The notes beneath the pieces are model-generated. The model made no database searches and had not been told where the DNA came from. It saw nothing but the letters and a program-made list of their open reading frames with translations. Made by a program: the position numbers and the translations under genes. A stretch of DNA of 64,000 nt from Sphingobacterium sp. PCS056 (GTDB lineage Bacteria; Bacteroidota; Bacteroidia; Sphingobacteriales; Sphingobacteriaceae): contig NZ_CP096883.1 in assembly GCF_023273895.1 (NCBI RefSeq), positions 3,782,001 to 3,846,000 on the forward strand. Reading direction: 5' to 3'. Shown piece by piece: positions 16,823 through 26,579 of the stretch (positions within the stretch are counted from its first letter, which is position 1; every line of letters starts with the position of its first letter).

Positions 16823-18400
16823 ATGTTAGAAAATTTTGAATTTTATCTATTTCTGGTCCTGATGATTACCATGCTTATTATGCTGGCAAAAAAAATTCAG
16901 GTCGCTTATCCTGTATTGCTTGTATTAGCAGGACTTTTGATAAGTTTTATTCCAGGAGTACCCCCTATAAAAATTGAACCAGAATTGATATTTATTCTCT
17001 TTTTACCTCCTCTGCTATATGAGGCGGCATGGTCGACCTCCTGGAAAGAACTTTGGCGCTGGCGTAGAATTATTTTTAGTTTTGCTTTTGTCGTTGTGTT
17101 TTTCACTGCGTTATCGGTTGCGATTTTCGCTAATTATTTTATTCCTGGATTTTCTTTAGCCTTAGGGTTTTTATTGGGTGGAATCGTTTCTCCCCCTGAT
17201 GCAGTAAGTGCTGGAGCAATCTTAAAATTTGTTAAAGTACCAAAAAGATTGGCCTCCATACTCGAAGGTGAAAGTTTGTTGAATGATGCTTCTTCTTTAA
17301 TCATTTTCCGGTTTGCAATGATTGCAGCAGCAACAGGACAATTTGTTTGGCAGGAGGCCGCGGGAAGCTTTGTATGGATGTGTATAGGTGGTGTGGGAAT
17401 AGGGCTGACTATAGCATATATTTTTCTGAAAATGCACAAGATTTTACCCACAGATTCAAACACTGATATTTTACTCACTTTTATTGCACCCTTCTCAATG
17501 TATTTAGCAGCAGAACAGCTACACGCCTCTGGAGTGTTAGCTGTCGTAAGTGGTGGCTTGTTTCTTTCCTATAGAAGTCATGACTTTTTGAGCAGTGCAT
17601 CTCGAATACGTACCGTCACGGTGTGGGAAACTTTTGTTTTTTTACTAAATGGTATTGTTTTTATGCTTATCGGTTTAGATTTGCCTGAAATTGTTTCCGG
17701 TTTAGGAGATACGGATATTTATACTGCAATTGGATATGGAATTGCCGTTACTGGCGTTCTAGTTATAGTAAGAGTTCTTGCCGGTTACGCCGCAGTGATT
17801 ACGACTTTAATTATGAGAAATTTTATCACGGTTGCAGATGCTCAATCACCTGGATGGAAAACACCCATGATCATTGGATGGACAGGCATGAGAGGCGTAG
17901 TGTCTTTGGCGGCAGCGCTTTCAATCCCTTTGACTTTAAGTGATGGAACTCCTTTTCCTCAAAGGAATCTGATACTCTTCATCACATTTGTCGTCATTCT
18001 TCTCACATTGCTCGTACAGGGGCTTACTCTACCTATTCTATTAAAAAAATTTCCATTGATAGACCGTGATTTTGTGAGAAGCGAAAAAGAAATAGATTAC
18101 GAAATACAGAACAACCTCGCTCAAGTGGCTGTTGATAAAATTCGTAGCGATTATGCACACAAAATAGAAAGTTTCCCAATATTGAAGGATCAATTAGAGA
18201 AATATGAACACCAATTGAGCAGTTCTGAAATCATTATTAATTACACTGAATACCGAAATATTTATATTGACATTTTAGAAACGCAAAGGAACTGGCTGAT
18301 CAATAAAAATCGTAAAGAACTTTTGCTAGATGAAGAAATCATAAAAAAGCATCTTCGCCTACTTGATCTACAGGAAGAAAGATTGAATTTAAAAAGCTAG
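16823..18400 (+). CDS. CPA1-family Na+/H+ antiporter
   Basis: 525 residues, with about 12 hydrophobic segments over residues 1-410 and a charged, helical cytoplasmic tail of about 110 residues. The ion-binding region reads LEGESLLNDASSLIIF (Asn-Asp pair, as in electroneutral CPA1/NHE-type exchangers), preceded by GGIVSPPDAVSAGAIL. GWTGMRGVVSLAAALSIP near residue 350 is the conserved helix 11 region. It should exchange cytoplasmic Na+ or K+ for protons for pH and salt homeostasis. No operon partner. The AT-rich upstream region contains several TATATA runs but no clear -7 box. Confidence 0.9.
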   Translation: MLENFEFYLFLVLMITMLIMLAKKIQVAYPVLLVLAGLLISFIPGVPPIKIEPELIFILFLPPLLYEAAWSTSWKELWRWRRIIFSFAFVVVFFTALSVAIFANYFIPGFSLALGFLLGGIVSPPDAVSAGAILKFVKVPKRLASILEGESLLNDASSLIIFRFAMIAAATGQFVWQEAAGSFVWMCIGGVGIGLTIAYIFLKMHKILPTDSNTDILLTFIAPFSMYLAAEQLHASGVLAVVSGGLFLSYRSHDFLSSASRIRTVTVWETFVFLLNGIVFMLIGLDLPEIVSGLGDTDIYTAIGYGIAVTGVLVIVRVLAGYAAVITTLIMRNFITVADAQSPGWKTPMIIGWTGMRGVVSLAAALSIPLTLSDGTPFPQRNLILFITFVVILLTLLVQGLTLPILLKKFPLIDRDFVRSEKEIDYEIQNNLAQVAVDKIRSDYAHKIESFPILKDQLEKYEHQLSSSEIIINYTEYRNIYIDILETQRNWLINKNRKELLLDEEIIKKHLRLLDLQEERLNLKS

Positions 18401-18467
18401 AACATGAAAACGAGTATTTTCATATAGAAAAAGAAATCCAGTACTTTAGCAATTACCAACATACAAA

Positions 18468-19244
18468 ATGAAAAAACTAACCACACTGCTACTCCTAATC
18501 ATGTCTACTGTATCCCTTTATTCACAAGAAAAAGTCGTGCTATCTCATACGATCAAAATATCAGATATGATTGAAATCAGTTTAGCGCTTGAAAATAAGC
18601 CCTATGGAAGATTTCACCTCATTAAAATAGATACGCTGACGACTACAAATTATAATGGGCAGATACTTCAAAATAACTTTTTTGAAAACATTTTCAGAAG
18701 AGCAAATGTTTTGGCTAGATATAATATCGATGAACATAAAAAATACAGAAACATGGATATTAAAGGTGTTATCAAATACTTTAAGCCTTCAGCAAATGAG
18801 AAATCATATTTCAATCTGGGTAAGCTTAAAGATTTAGAAAAAAACATGAATCTTATAGACAACCATTTAACAAAAAACAATTCGACAATTTATTTTGGTA
18901 TCGTAGATTCGGTATATATACAACAGGTATTTCCCGATTTTAAATATAAGCTCAGTGAGGAGGACGATTATAAAGGTATTGACTTTGAAAGCTATGACCT
19001 GATGTATGTTTATAAATCGGATATCAATCAAGATGTTATAATAGCAGTTAATGAAGATCTTGACCATGGTTATAATAATCTGACGTTAACTGATAAAAAA
19101 ACAAATATGATATACAAACTGATCAAATTAAAAAGAAATATGACTGCTGATGAAAGAGATGACATAAAAATTGAATTGATGATCGAAAATGAAAGTTCAA
19201 TCGAAAGAATACCTTTTGATTTTAAAAATGTTGTAGTCAAATAA
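18468..19244 (+). CDS. Secreted protein of unknown function
   Basis: 258 residues. The signal peptide MKKLTTLLLLIMSTVSLYSQ is cleaved after about residue 19 or 20. The mature part is polar, with many Asp, Asn, Lys and Tyr residues, and no cysteines or recognisable domain. It starts 67 nt after the antiporter stop and could be its downstream partner or have its own promoter. A strong bidirectional hairpin closes the unit. No family assigned. Confidence 0.7.
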   Translation: MKKLTTLLLLIMSTVSLYSQEKVVLSHTIKISDMIEISLALENKPYGRFHLIKIDTLTTTNYNGQILQNNFFENIFRRANVLARYNIDEHKKYRNMDIKGVIKYFKPSANEKSYFNLGKLKDLEKNMNLIDNHLTKNNSTIYFGIVDSVYIQQVFPDFKYKLSEEDDYKGIDFESYDLMYVYKSDINQDVIIAVNEDLDHGYNNLTLTDKKTNMIYKLIKLKRNMTADERDDIKIELMIENESSIERIPFDFKNVVVK

Positions 19245-19439
19245 CAAAATGATAGCTAGTACCGGATTTAATGGTACCATTCTGAAGTAATTTATAATAG
19301 ATGCTTGTTAGATCATCTATGGATGTACACATTGGTACAGTATAATCCTCCTATTTTTTCGCAATAATACATAATTGCATCATAGAAATCAGCTATTAAA
19401 ATCAATTTGCGTAGGTGATTTAATCTTGAGCATATTATA

Positions 19440-19473
19440 TAAGAAAAGCTAATCTTGCGATTAGCTTTTCTTA
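19440..19473. terminator. Strong bidirectional terminator
   Basis: A perfect 15-bp stem (19440-19454 with 19459-19473) and a four-base loop TTGC, with A-rich and T-rich outer arms. It lies between the convergent genes ending at 19244 (plus) and 19526 (minus) and can serve both. Confidence 0.8.
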
Positions 19474-19525
19474 CAATACCTATTGATATTTACGAAGCGG
19501 TCACTGCTTAGTACGAGAACTTGCA

Positions 19526-21235
19526 CTACTGATTTATAAACTTGACTATTCTCCTACTAGCCGTATCGCAAAAGTCAAGTCCAGAATAGTCTGGATTCAG
19601 CCCTCCTATGAATGGTACTGCCATTATAAAAAGATTTTTAGTTGCATTTCCAAAAGCATCAAGTGCCTGAAAATAATCATTTATACTTAAACCTTTTACT
19701 TGCATGTAATAACCGTTGTTACTATCGCTCTTGACATGGAGACTTTTTTCACTTACATATTTTTCTCCTTCATTCGGATCCTTAAAATTAAGATATCCTG
19801 TACTGATCAATCCTTGATCTTTTAGTCCTTCAAATGGCAGATCGTTAAATTCTAGGGGCTGTTGCCCAGTACCGTCAACATAGAGTTGATAATGGTGTTC
19901 GTGTTTTTTATCTTGGATATCCACATAACGATAGATTGCACCCGTATCAGCATGAGGATCAACATGACTATCTCTGTCAACTTGGATATGTTCAATAACA
20001 CCAGCTTCATACAGCGCAATAATTTCTTTATACGATTCCTGTGGTAGAGAAGCGATGATTACACTGATAAGTGGCATTAATACTTTACGTAACCGCAGCA
20101 TGTCTTCTGCCGAAAAATGCTTAGCTGGGTAATTCATTGCATAGCTGAAGGCTGCCAAACGCTCCTTCCAAGAAATAGACTTTCTTCTATTTATTGATTT
20201 TTTTGCCTCTAGATATTCAGCTCTAAAAAGGGTAAAACTATCTAGTTCCTTTCGCAAACTGAGCATTTCTTCGACAAATTCCTCAATAGTCATATCTTTG
20301 ATCTTTTCATAAAATTCGGGATCACTATGCCTAATTGGGTTTTTGAAATTTCTTTCAAAAACGTAGTCGAGAGCCACAAAACCATTATTTTTCTCTTTAT
20401 AATCATAAATCTCATCTAATGTCATTGACCAAGAAAGAGAGTATGGTTCGGACTCGGAATGGAAACGTAATGCAGGAAGATAACCACCAGTCGAAAAAAG
20501 ATGTATAGAAAAGTTTTTAGAATCTTCATTCAGAACATAGCTTACTTTATCATCGTCATAGAAATACTGGCCATTTAACCGTGATAAAGTTTTGACAGCA
20601 TCCACAGCAGTTAGGGAAGCTCCTTTAATAGCAACGGGAAAATTTGTTCTTTGATCAAATTTTGAAGGCGGATAAGGAGAATCATACCATCCTTTTTTCT
20701 TTCCTTCAAATGTTAATGGCCAGTAATGCCCTGTACATATAACCACAACTTCAGCATCATATACTTGATCATTTGTGATAGTGATCTTATAATTTTCTTT
20801 TTTACGATCATAGAGCAGGTCGGTCACAGCTGTATCAGTCAAAACATGCACCTTTATCTTAAGCTTTAGGGCTAGCTTAATATATTCGTGAAATTGATTT
20901 TCGAGATAATTTCCCAAAAGAAGTCTTGGTAAAACTTGATAAGGATTTAATTTGCCGTTTATATAATAATCTGGAAAATCATCAGTTGGATTTCGCGATA
21001 AATAATCAGCAACATCGTATATTAATTCTGGAATTTCATTAGCAGAAACATTCGCGAGATGTTCATTGCACGATCCATATTTCCCATAAGGCATACCAAC
21101 TCCCAATCGCTCATTTTTTTCAAAAATATAGATATTTTCAACTTGAAGATTTTGATTCACAATCTCCTTTAACATAAATAAAGCTGCGGGTCCCCCTCCG
21201 ATTAGTGCAATCGATCCTAATTTCTCATTTTCCAT
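19526..21235 (-). CDS. FAD/NAD(P)-binding protein (NAD_binding_9 type)
   Basis: 569 residues. A Rossmann dinucleotide motif GGGPAALFML sits at residues 13-22, followed by IYIFEKNERLGVGMPYG. These fit the FAD-NAD(P)-binding NAD_binding_9 family rather than classical oxidoreductases. A second nucleotide-binding strand (EVVVICTGHYWP) lies near residue 160. The C-terminus includes GGLNPDYSGLDFCDTASRRIV. No signal peptide. Family members are presumed flavin monooxygenase-like; some act in siderophore or amino-acid hydroxylation, but no such genes flank this one. Monocistronic. Confidence 0.8.
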   Translation of the reverse strand: MENEKLGSIALIGGGPAALFMLKEIVNQNLQVENIYIFEKNERLGVGMPYGKYGSCNEHLANVSANEIPELIYDVADYLSRNPTDDFPDYYINGKLNPYQVLPRLLLGNYLENQFHEYIKLALKLKIKVHVLTDTAVTDLLYDRKKENYKITITNDQVYDAEVVVICTGHYWPLTFEGKKKGWYDSPYPPSKFDQRTNFPVAIKGASLTAVDAVKTLSRLNGQYFYDDDKVSYVLNEDSKNFSIHLFSTGGYLPALRFHSESEPYSLSWSMTLDEIYDYKEKNNGFVALDYVFERNFKNPIRHSDPEFYEKIKDMTIEEFVEEMLSLRKELDSFTLFRAEYLEAKKSINRRKSISWKERLAAFSYAMNYPAKHFSAEDMLRLRKVLMPLISVIIASLPQESYKEIIALYEAGVIEHIQVDRDSHVDPHADTGAIYRYVDIQDKKHEHHYQLYVDGTGQQPLEFNDLPFEGLKDQGLISTGYLNFKDPNEGEKYVSEKSLHVKSDSNNGYYMQVKGLSINDYFQALDAFGNATKNLFIMAVPFIGGLNPDYSGLDFCDTASRRIVKFINQ

Positions 21236-21494
21236 AAAAATTGCTAGATTATTGATTCAAGACCCTATTCAAAATTCATACCTTTTTTACTATTTCTTTA
21301 ATTTTTAAAGACAAAATTTTCAGAGAATATGATTATACTACTTGTTGGATCTGTTTTTTGGCATCTTTACTCGATTCACTTTTTAAATTCGATTGTTTTT
21401 CAATAAAGCGTTCTTAACTATCATAATTGCTTTCACTTTGTCTAAATATAGTACTATAACACCAAACAAATTTAGTTAATTATGAAAAAGAAGA

Positions 21495-22082
21495 TCATCT
21501 AATACTTTTAAGCTTACTTTCTAATCTTTTTGATAAAAAAATTAGATGATTTTTCTTAAGGTCTGTATTAAATTCATTATTAACAAATGAATCATTAATC
21601 GTTCCGTCGCTTTTTCTATAATTTCGTTCCATTACCTGCTCTCCCGCTAAAGCCAACTGTTCAAATGTGCTAGGTTTAAAATTTCCGTTTACTTTTGTTC
21701 TAGGAATGATCATATTAGGCATAGACTCCAAATAAATATTCCATACTCCCTCCTCTTTAGCAGTATATAAAACTTGAATATAATCTAACTCGGCCAATGG
21801 ACTTAAATCGCGATTGAGCAATAACAGATAACCTTTGTCACAGCTGCTATTTAAAAAAATTCGATCGTCGATTTGCCAGTCGCTAGTGTGCAGAAACTGA
21901 ACGCCTTCAATACCGTCGTTAAGCCATGAAGTTATCGTCCGGTTTGCTGTTAATTTTATTTCCGTCTGTACCTGAGTATTATTTCTAGTTGTTTCACCTA
22001 AATTTCTGTTATTATGGTCGGATTGACATGCCACACTAAAAAGAAACATAACTATACTATTCAAAATAATATTTCTAATCAT
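21495..22082 (-). CDS. Lipoprotein of unknown function
   Basis: 195 residues with a type II signal peptide (MIRNIILNSIVMFLFSVAC, Cys19) and an Asn/Thr-rich linker (HNNRNLGETTRNNTQVQTE) that would hold the folded part away from the membrane. The folded part (about 45-195) includes the motif SWLNDGIEGVQFLHTSDWQI and a helical C-terminus. No family is recognised. It is followed downstream by the FAD protein gene in the same direction with about 260 nt between, so no operon is assumed. Confidence 0.65.
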   Translation of the reverse strand: MIRNIILNSIVMFLFSVACQSDHNNRNLGETTRNNTQVQTEIKLTANRTITSWLNDGIEGVQFLHTSDWQIDDRIFLNSSCDKGYLLLLNRDLSPLAELDYIQVLYTAKEEGVWNIYLESMPNMIIPRTKVNGNFKPSTFEQLALAGEQVMERNYRKSDGTINDSFVNNEFNTDLKKNHLIFLSKRLESKLKSIR

Positions 22083-22620
22083 ATTTACTTTATATAAATA
22101 CTCATTTGTTAATTCGAGATCTTACTTTGGATATATCACTACTTTCATGCCGAAATTCGAATCCACTGATTTATAAAAATTTATGGACAGAACCCTACAT
22201 CTTACAAATTTATTTTCAATGGGCAATACGCCTATTACTGACCTGAATTACGAGTAAAATATGATCATAAGCCCATAATTTACTGGGAGATCTCCCTCTA
22301 TTAAAGATGATGTTCGCGATAGATGATAAAGTATTAAATATTTTTCACCGTTTAACTTCGTGAGTGTCAAATAGACTATTACTGTAGACATCCGCGATCA
22401 CTAGATGAGACTCCTTAAACATCAGTTATATAATAAGCACAAAATCCCTAAAGTTCACTTATAGGGGTTTTAGAACTTCTGTAAAGAGAAATGCCAATTT
22501 TTTCTGAAAGGATATCGACTAATACTGAATCTAAACTAACAAACTCCTGTTTGGTTTGTAATTATAGAAACAGTTTTGTGAAAATCAAAAAACTGTGATA
22601 GCGTTAACTACATCATCCCT
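22083..22620. other. Divergent intergenic region with an isolated hairpin
   Basis: 538 bases between divergent genes with no supported gene. A hairpin near 22441-22475 (10-bp arms with one G-T pair, around CCCTA/TAGGG) followed by TTTT lies far from any gene end. It may be a terminator left from a lost gene or an unannotated small RNA end. Nothing else stands out. Confidence 0.3.
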
Positions 22621-23292
22621 ATGGAATTAAAACAAAACATCAGTAAGACGGAGCGTTTGATCACGATCCTATCATCTTCATATCTACTATATAAAAGCCT
22701 ATCTGGCAAACAAAAGAATCCAGCTCTGGCTGCATCAAGCGCTTTGCTTTTATTAAGAGGTGCTGCGGGTTATTGCCCAGTATATAATAAATTTGAGATC
22801 GATCATACAGATCAACCAACAGATGTAACTGTAGATTCGGTCATCACTGTCAATTACCCTCGTGAAGAAGTTTATGCATTCTGGCGTAAACTTGAAAATC
22901 TCCCACGCATAATGAAACATTTGGAACGTGTGAAAGTAATTGATGAAAAACATTCAGAATGGCAGGTTAAAACACCATCTGGAGTAGAGCCTCTGATATG
23001 GAAGGCTGCGATCAATGCGGATGTTGCCAATGAGCAAATTTCATGGTCAAGCATGGCTGATTCGTCGGTTCAAAATGCGGGAACTGTTAAATTTAAGGAT
23101 ATGGGAGAATCCGAAACTGAAATATCTTTTAAAATGTCCTATAAAGCTCCTCTGGGAGATATTGGTGCTGGAGTTGCTAAACTTTTAAATCCAGCTATTG
23201 AAAAAATGATCCATCAAGATTTTAAGAATTTCAAGGATTATATCGAATCTAATGATCAAAAAACAATTGAATCTGAAACTGCAAAAAAATAA
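22621..23292 (+). CDS. SRPBCC (polyketide cyclase/dehydrase-like) membrane-anchored protein
   Basis: 223 residues. The N-terminal ~55 residues (ISKTERLITILSSSYLLYKS, then ALLLLRGAAGYCPVY) resemble the YgaP-like DUF2892 two-helix membrane segment ending in G-x-C-P-x-Y. From about residue 75 an SRPBCC (START-like) domain follows: ITVNYPREEVYAFWRKLENL, P-R-I-M-K-H-L, then the long C-terminal helix near 185-210. This fusion is common in Bacteroidota, often in stress-related contexts. The domain binds hydrophobic ligands; the ligand is unknown. Monocistronic, closed by a strong hairpin. Confidence 0.8.
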   Translation: MELKQNISKTERLITILSSSYLLYKSLSGKQKNPALAASSALLLLRGAAGYCPVYNKFEIDHTDQPTDVTVDSVITVNYPREEVYAFWRKLENLPRIMKHLERVKVIDEKHSEWQVKTPSGVEPLIWKAAINADVANEQISWSSMADSSVQNAGTVKFKDMGESETEISFKMSYKAPLGDIGAGVAKLLNPAIEKMIHQDFKNFKDYIESNDQKTIESETAKK

Positions 23293-23390
23293 CTTCGCTT
23301 TAAATAATCGAAGTCAAGTGATTTGCTGACCGAAAAGCGAAAGCATAAAGAAGAAACCATAAAAACACATGACAAAGTGTATTTTGACAA

Positions 23391-23436
23391 CGTCAAGCGC
23401 TCGCATTTAATTTTCTTTAAACGCGAGCGCTTGACG
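23391..23436. terminator. GC-rich hairpin terminator
   Basis: A perfect 14-bp GC-rich stem (CGTCAAGCGCTCGC at 23391-23404 paired with 23423-23436), an 18-nt loop and a following ATTTTTAT. It lies between convergent genes (plus ending 23292, minus ending 23536). Confidence 0.8.
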
Positions 23437-23535
23437 ATTTTTATGTTTAGAATGATGCACCTCTGAGATCAAATGCTAAAATTAATTGTAGCATTTGATC
23501 CCTATCCATGAGGGTCCATTACTATTTAATTAAGA

Positions 23536-24006
23536 TCATTTCAATGTAGTATTGATCCACACATGATACGGGAATTTGATCAATTCTGACGGCGCTATAT
23601 AATTTAAAATCAAACCTTTCTGATTACTTAAATATGTTTCTATATGTGCATCATCAGGGATAGAAACTGCTTCAAAAATAGCATCTTTATCAGTGGTATT
23701 GATATCGGCCTTGAGAACTTTTACTTTATTATCAATCAGCCAAAGTGCCAATTGCTCTCTTCCCATTTGTTTTAAATAACAAACCTCAGCATCGAAATTG
23801 TGTAGTTCATCTATAGCGCAATCTGGAAATACTGCTTTTAAGTAAAATTCATAAAGAGATTTATCGCCAGTACGAAGTGCATAGTTCTTGATAATGAGTC
23901 GATGTGGGTTGGTATCAAAATTAAAGTTGCCAGGATTTTCTAAAAATCCATAATACTCATTATAAAGGGTAATTCTCTTCTCCATATTGTTTTGCTGTAC
24001 ATCCAT
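23536..24006 (-). CDS. Hypothetical cytoplasmic protein
   Basis: 156 residues (or 149 from the Met at residue 8, MEKRITLYNEYYGFL). No signal peptide or membrane segment. It looks alpha/beta and acidic, with aromatic pairs (NEYYGFLENPGNF) and DDAHIETYLSNQKG near residue 120. No family is recognised. It is monocistronic; the hairpin at 23391 ends it. Confidence 0.6.
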   Translation of the reverse strand: MDVQQNNMEKRITLYNEYYGFLENPGNFNFDTNPHRLIIKNYALRTGDKSLYEFYLKAVFPDCAIDELHNFDAEVCYLKQMGREQLALWLIDNKVKVLKADINTTDKDAIFEAVSIPDDAHIETYLSNQKGLILNYIAPSELIKFPYHVWINTTLK

Positions 24007-24336
24007 AATATCTTTTTTACTATATAAAACAAAGATCTCTCAAAGATGTTCACAAATAATTAACTAAAATGAAATAAGTAGAATCTATTCTAACCTGAAT
24101 AAAGAAATTAATACGTGCAACTAGATATCCAAATAAAATCGACAGGACAGACGCTCACCTTAAATCTACAGACGCTCACCTTAAATGTAACGTAAAAGAA
24201 AGGATACATTCTTGTTGTCCTAGTCATACTTTAATAGAATTGGAAAATAAATGATTAACATTTCCTTTTATATTAATTTTATTACTGTAACTTATTGACT
24301 CTCTACAACGTTATTTAAATGACAAAATAAAACTTT
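24007..24336. other. Intergenic region with a short tandem duplication
   Basis: No gene seen. A 19-nt sequence (ACAGACGCTCACCTTAAAT) occurs twice, at 24147-24165 and 24168-24186, two bases apart. The rest is AT-rich and unremarkable. Confidence 0.4.
24147..24186. repeat. Two-copy 19-nt tandem repeat
   Basis: Two identical 19-nt units with a start-to-start distance of 21. It could be slippage or a paired protein site. Two copies are too few for a repeat array. Confidence 0.6.
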
Positions 24337-24435
24337 ATGATAAAAGCATTCCTATTTTTAGTTTTTTTAAGTCTGCTATCGTTCTGCTTTGCTCAAAGAT
24401 CCGTCAAAAGTAAAGATCAAGAGGTAGATCACTAG
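24337..24435 (+). CDS. Orphan signal-peptide-like small ORF
   Basis: 32 codons. MIKAFLFLVFLSLLSFCFAQ is a textbook signal peptide with a cleavage site after FAQ, followed by only 12 polar residues and TAG. It lies 65 nt before the serine hydrolase start, in a different frame from it. It is either a real micro-protein, the stump of a secreted protein whose body was lost, or chance. The quality of the signal peptide makes chance less likely. Confidence 0.35.
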   Translation: MIKAFLFLVFLSLLSFCFAQRSVKSKDQEVDH

Positions 24436-24500
24436 TGATGTTTGTGATGACGCAAAATAAAAAGCAAGATGATAAAATAAATACATATACCCATAGACCT

Positions 24501-25556
24501 ATGATACAATTATTAAGATTTTTAGCATTTATATTTTTATCAGCTTCAGTATGTTCGACTACCTATGGACAATTAAAAGATGATTATTCCGCTAAAATTG
24601 ACAGTTTATTACAGACAACAGCCCCTAGAAGTTTTAATGGCGTTGTACTGATCACTAAAAAAGGAAAAATCGCCTACTCCAGAGCTTTTGGCTATTCGGA
24701 TTTTGAGCATAAAATTCCTCTGAAAATAACCGATAAGTTTCGAATTCAGTCGAATAGTAAACAAATCACAGCAGTTTTAATTTTAATAGAAGTTGACAAA
24801 GGAAATCTTTCGCTAGAAGTTCCCGTTAAAAAATACTTACCTCATATCACACAGTCCTGGGCAGACACCGTTACATTACATCATTTGTTAAATTTTTCGT
24901 CAGGGATAACGGATATTGACCAACCGTTAAATTTTAAACCGGGTACTGATTTTTTATATAATGTGATCTCGTACTCTATGCTAGGTCAAGTCATTGAAAA
25001 AGTAACTGGCAAAACATACATTGACGCCGCCACAGACTTGTTTGACGAGTTGGATATGAATAATAGCTTTTGTTATGAAGAACATAAAATGCAAAATAGA
25101 TTGGTCAATGGATACACGAGTGCCGACAGTATATTTAAATTAAGAGAACATCCTGTACAAAGAGAAGGGTGGATTGATTTTATTCCTGCGGGTGGAATTG
25201 TTTCAAATTTACAAGATCTTAATAATTGGGATATAAAATTGCATCATGGAAAAATATTGAAACCAGAGACGTATAAGCTAATGACCAGTTATAGTATAAC
25301 AGCACAACATGAAGCTTTTGGTACAGCGCGTATTGGATATGGTTATGGTGTCTACGTCAATGACAAGACACCTGTAAAATACATCGGACATCCAGGAAAG
25401 GGATTGGGTTTTGCATCACTTAAAATTTATTTTCCTGAAAAAGATGTCGATATGATTGTCTTAGAAAATCAATATAGTGATGACAGTAATCTTCATTACT
25501 ATTTTGAAAATAAAGTGAGAGAAATAGTCATGAATAGCAATTTATTGAATGAATAA
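24501..25556 (+). CDS. Periplasmic serine hydrolase (beta-lactamase/DD-peptidase-like)
   Basis: 351 residues when started at MIQLLRFLAF, the Met that opens a signal peptide ending near TTYGQ; earlier in-frame starts give no function. Beta-lactamase_2/class C family features are QSNSKQIT with the catalytic S84-x-x-K87, and HPG near residue 307 in place of K-T-G. Where family members have Y-S-N, this protein reads Y153-N-V, so the Asn of the Y-x-N motif is absent or shifted by one. Activity may be esterase or peptidase rather than beta-lactamase. Monocistronic. Confidence 0.8.
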   Translation: MIQLLRFLAFIFLSASVCSTTYGQLKDDYSAKIDSLLQTTAPRSFNGVVLITKKGKIAYSRAFGYSDFEHKIPLKITDKFRIQSNSKQITAVLILIEVDKGNLSLEVPVKKYLPHITQSWADTVTLHHLLNFSSGITDIDQPLNFKPGTDFLYNVISYSMLGQVIEKVTGKTYIDAATDLFDELDMNNSFCYEEHKMQNRLVNGYTSADSIFKLREHPVQREGWIDFIPAGGIVSNLQDLNNWDIKLHHGKILKPETYKLMTSYSITAQHEAFGTARIGYGYGVYVNDKTPVKYIGHPGKGLGFASLKIYFPEKDVDMIVLENQYSDDSNLHYYFENKVREIVMNSNLLNE

Positions 25557-25781
25557 TACTGCTGTTTGATATCAATCCTTGGATATTTTATATTTTCTGT
25601 TTGTTGAGTACTTAGAGTATGTGTTTTTGTGATGCATTCAAACTCTCTTTTGCAATATAGAGCTATTTACATCGTGTTATAAATGGCTTTATTGTAGAGA
25701 AGATAAAAATTAAAGTTTTATTAGGTCATCAACAAATCGTAAATTAGATGAGATATATCACCTTAACCAAGATCTCTTCGT

Positions 25782-26579
25782 ATGGGAATACTGAAAAGAA
25801 ACAATGTTGTCGTAAGTGGAACTGGAGACCATGTCATGATGTTTGCTCATGGCTTCGGATGCGATCAAAATATGTGGCGTCATGTATATCCTTCATTCCA
25901 GGAGAACTACAAAACAGTACTTTTTGATCATGTAGGCGCAGGAAACTCTGATCTATCTGCATATTCTTTTGATAAATATGATCGTCTTGAGGGATACGCA
26001 GAAGATATTGTAGCAATTGCTAAGGAACTAAAAATTAGCGACGTTGTATTTGTTGGACACTCTGTGAGCGCTATAATGGGGCTTATAGCGGCGAAGATGG
26101 CTCCTGAAATTTTTAAGACACTGATTTTGGTAGCCCCCTCTCCTTCTTATATTAATCAAGAAGATTATATAGGAGGCTTTAGCCATTCAGAAATCGATGA
26201 GCTATTAGCATCATTAAATAATAACCATTTAGGTTGGTCAATGGCAATGGGCCCTGTCATCATGGGCAATCCTGACAAAAAGGAACTTGGAGCGGAACTC
26301 GCGAATAGCTTTTGTAAAACAGATCCCGAAATCGCAAAGCATTTTGCTCGGACTACATTTTTGACAGATAAGCGTGAAATCTTAGCAGATACAAGACATC
26401 CTGTGTTAATCTTACAATGTAGCAATGATGTGATTGCTCCAATTGAAGTAGGTCATTATATGCACAGTAAAATACCGCTGAGTACACTTGTCATCATGGA
26501 TGCAACTGGGCATTGTCCTAATTTGAGTGCTCCAGAAGAAACAATCTCAGCAATTAGCAATTACCTATATGACCAATAA
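25782..26579 (+). CDS. rsbQ: RsbQ/KAI2-like alpha/beta hydrolase
   Basis: 265 residues, the family's usual length. The fold markers are FAHGFGCDQNMW (oxyanion region), the nucleophile elbow GHSVS with Ser94, the acid D216 in QCSNDVIAP, and His244 in ATGHCPN, so the triad is complete. RsbQ of Bacillus works with a PAS protein (RsbP) in energy-stress signalling, and the plant receptors D14/KAI2 share this fold. Here the stop overlaps the start of a PAS histidine kinase gene by 8 bases, so the two are translationally coupled. The hydrolase probably produces or carries the small ligand read by the PAS domain. Confidence 0.85.
   Translation: MGILKRNNVVVSGTGDHVMMFAHGFGCDQNMWRHVYPSFQENYKTVLFDHVGAGNSDLSAYSFDKYDRLEGYAEDIVAIAKELKISDVVFVGHSVSAIMGLIAAKMAPEIFKTLILVAPSPSYINQEDYIGGFSHSEIDELLASLNNNHLGWSMAMGPVIMGNPDKKELGAELANSFCKTDPEIAKHFARTTFLTDKREILADTRHPVLILQCSNDVIAPIEVGHYMHSKIPLSTLVIMDATGHCPNLSAPEETISAISNYLYDQ

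Noticed and set aside
24147..24186. Repeat pair as a possible CRISPR remnant
   Set aside because: Only two copies with a two-base gap; no spacer and no cas gene.
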